Assembly: GCA_911728435.2 (NCBI GenBank)
Contig: OU452200.1
Span: forward strand, 41,989,715 to 42,053,714
DNA from: Apoderus coryli
Lineage: Eukaryota; Arthropoda; Insecta; Coleoptera; Attelabidae
Length of the DNA: 64,000 nt
Direction: 5' to 3'
Made by a program: the position numbers and the translations under genes. Shown piece after piece: positions 63,747-64,000 of the stretch (positions are counted from its first letter, which is position 1; each line of letters starts with the position of its first letter). A model generated the notes under the pieces. It did no database searches, had not been told where the DNA came from, and saw nothing but the letters and a program-made list of their open reading frames with translations.

Positions 63747-64000
63747 TTTTATTATTTACATTGTGAATTTAATATTAAATTAAGATAATTTCAATGAATA
63801 AAATTACCTACTTGTTTTTAATTTTCTCTAATGATTTCATTTTAATATTTAGAACATGACACGTGTTACGTTACACAAGTAGCTACAAAACAAGTAGTTT
63901 TATTTATTAAAATTATTTTAATTTTGTATATTCTTGAACATCAATAGAAATCAAATAGGTTCCAGATATTATGTCTGTGAAGTGCCTTCTTTATTAATAT
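63747..64000. other. 3' flank of PRIM2
   Basis: It contains AATAAA at 63797-63802 about 50 bases after the PRIM2 stop. No further gene is visible before the window ends. Confidence 0.55.

Overview
This window looks like nuclear DNA of an insect, most plausibly a beetle. It is AT-rich, has GT-AG introns, and more than half of it is transposable elements or tandem repeats. The clade call is inference: it rests on a tandem pair of gut-type cathepsin L genes and on the mix of Penelope-like, BEL/Pao, mariner, piggyBac, hAT and RTE/jockey-type elements. No search was run.

Five host genes can be modelled exon by exon, and in each the reading frame closes across every junction. Two are tandem cathepsin L-like cysteine proteases on the + strand: gene A at 4302-8337 (5 coding exons, 389 aa) and gene B at 13411-24480 (4 coding exons, 338 aa). 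Beyond a large satellite block lies a compact three-gene block. It holds a CCAR1-type transcription coactivator on the - strand (45768-53324, 12 coding exons, 1091 aa), a divergently transcribed StARD7-type lipid transfer protein on the + strand (55203-60321, 6 exons, 485 aa), and the DNA primase large subunit PRIM2 on the + strand (61153-63746, 3 exons, 461 aa).

Layout: 1-4.2 kb holds broken hAT and non-LTR elements. 4.3-24.5 kb holds the cathepsin pair, whose introns contain a jockey/CR1-like element, nested foldback elements, a piggyBac deletion derivative and Penelope-type repeats. 25-34 kb holds a broken Penelope-like element, a mariner element with an intact transposase ORF and a nested LINE, a second piggyBac derivative copy and an RNase H fragment. 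34.4-44.5 kb holds an AT-only repeat, a 100-N gap, a 10-bp satellite of about 5.6 kb split by a young rearranged BEL/Pao element, and eight monomers of a 164-bp tandem repeat that runs into a Penelope GIY-YIG fragment. 45.7-64 kb is the three-gene block.

The most notable signals are four hammerhead-ribozyme-like folds whose stem I sequences differ but stay complementary, with two of them in the sense strand of host-gene introns. Others are a BEL/Pao insertion with identical LTRs and an exact 5-bp target duplication around a scrambled interior; the 164-bp array, which carries a degenerate copy of the same ribozyme signature; and the helically phased 10-bp satellite. The host genes are not an operon. 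They act separately, in proteolysis, transcription coactivation, lipid transfer and replication priming.
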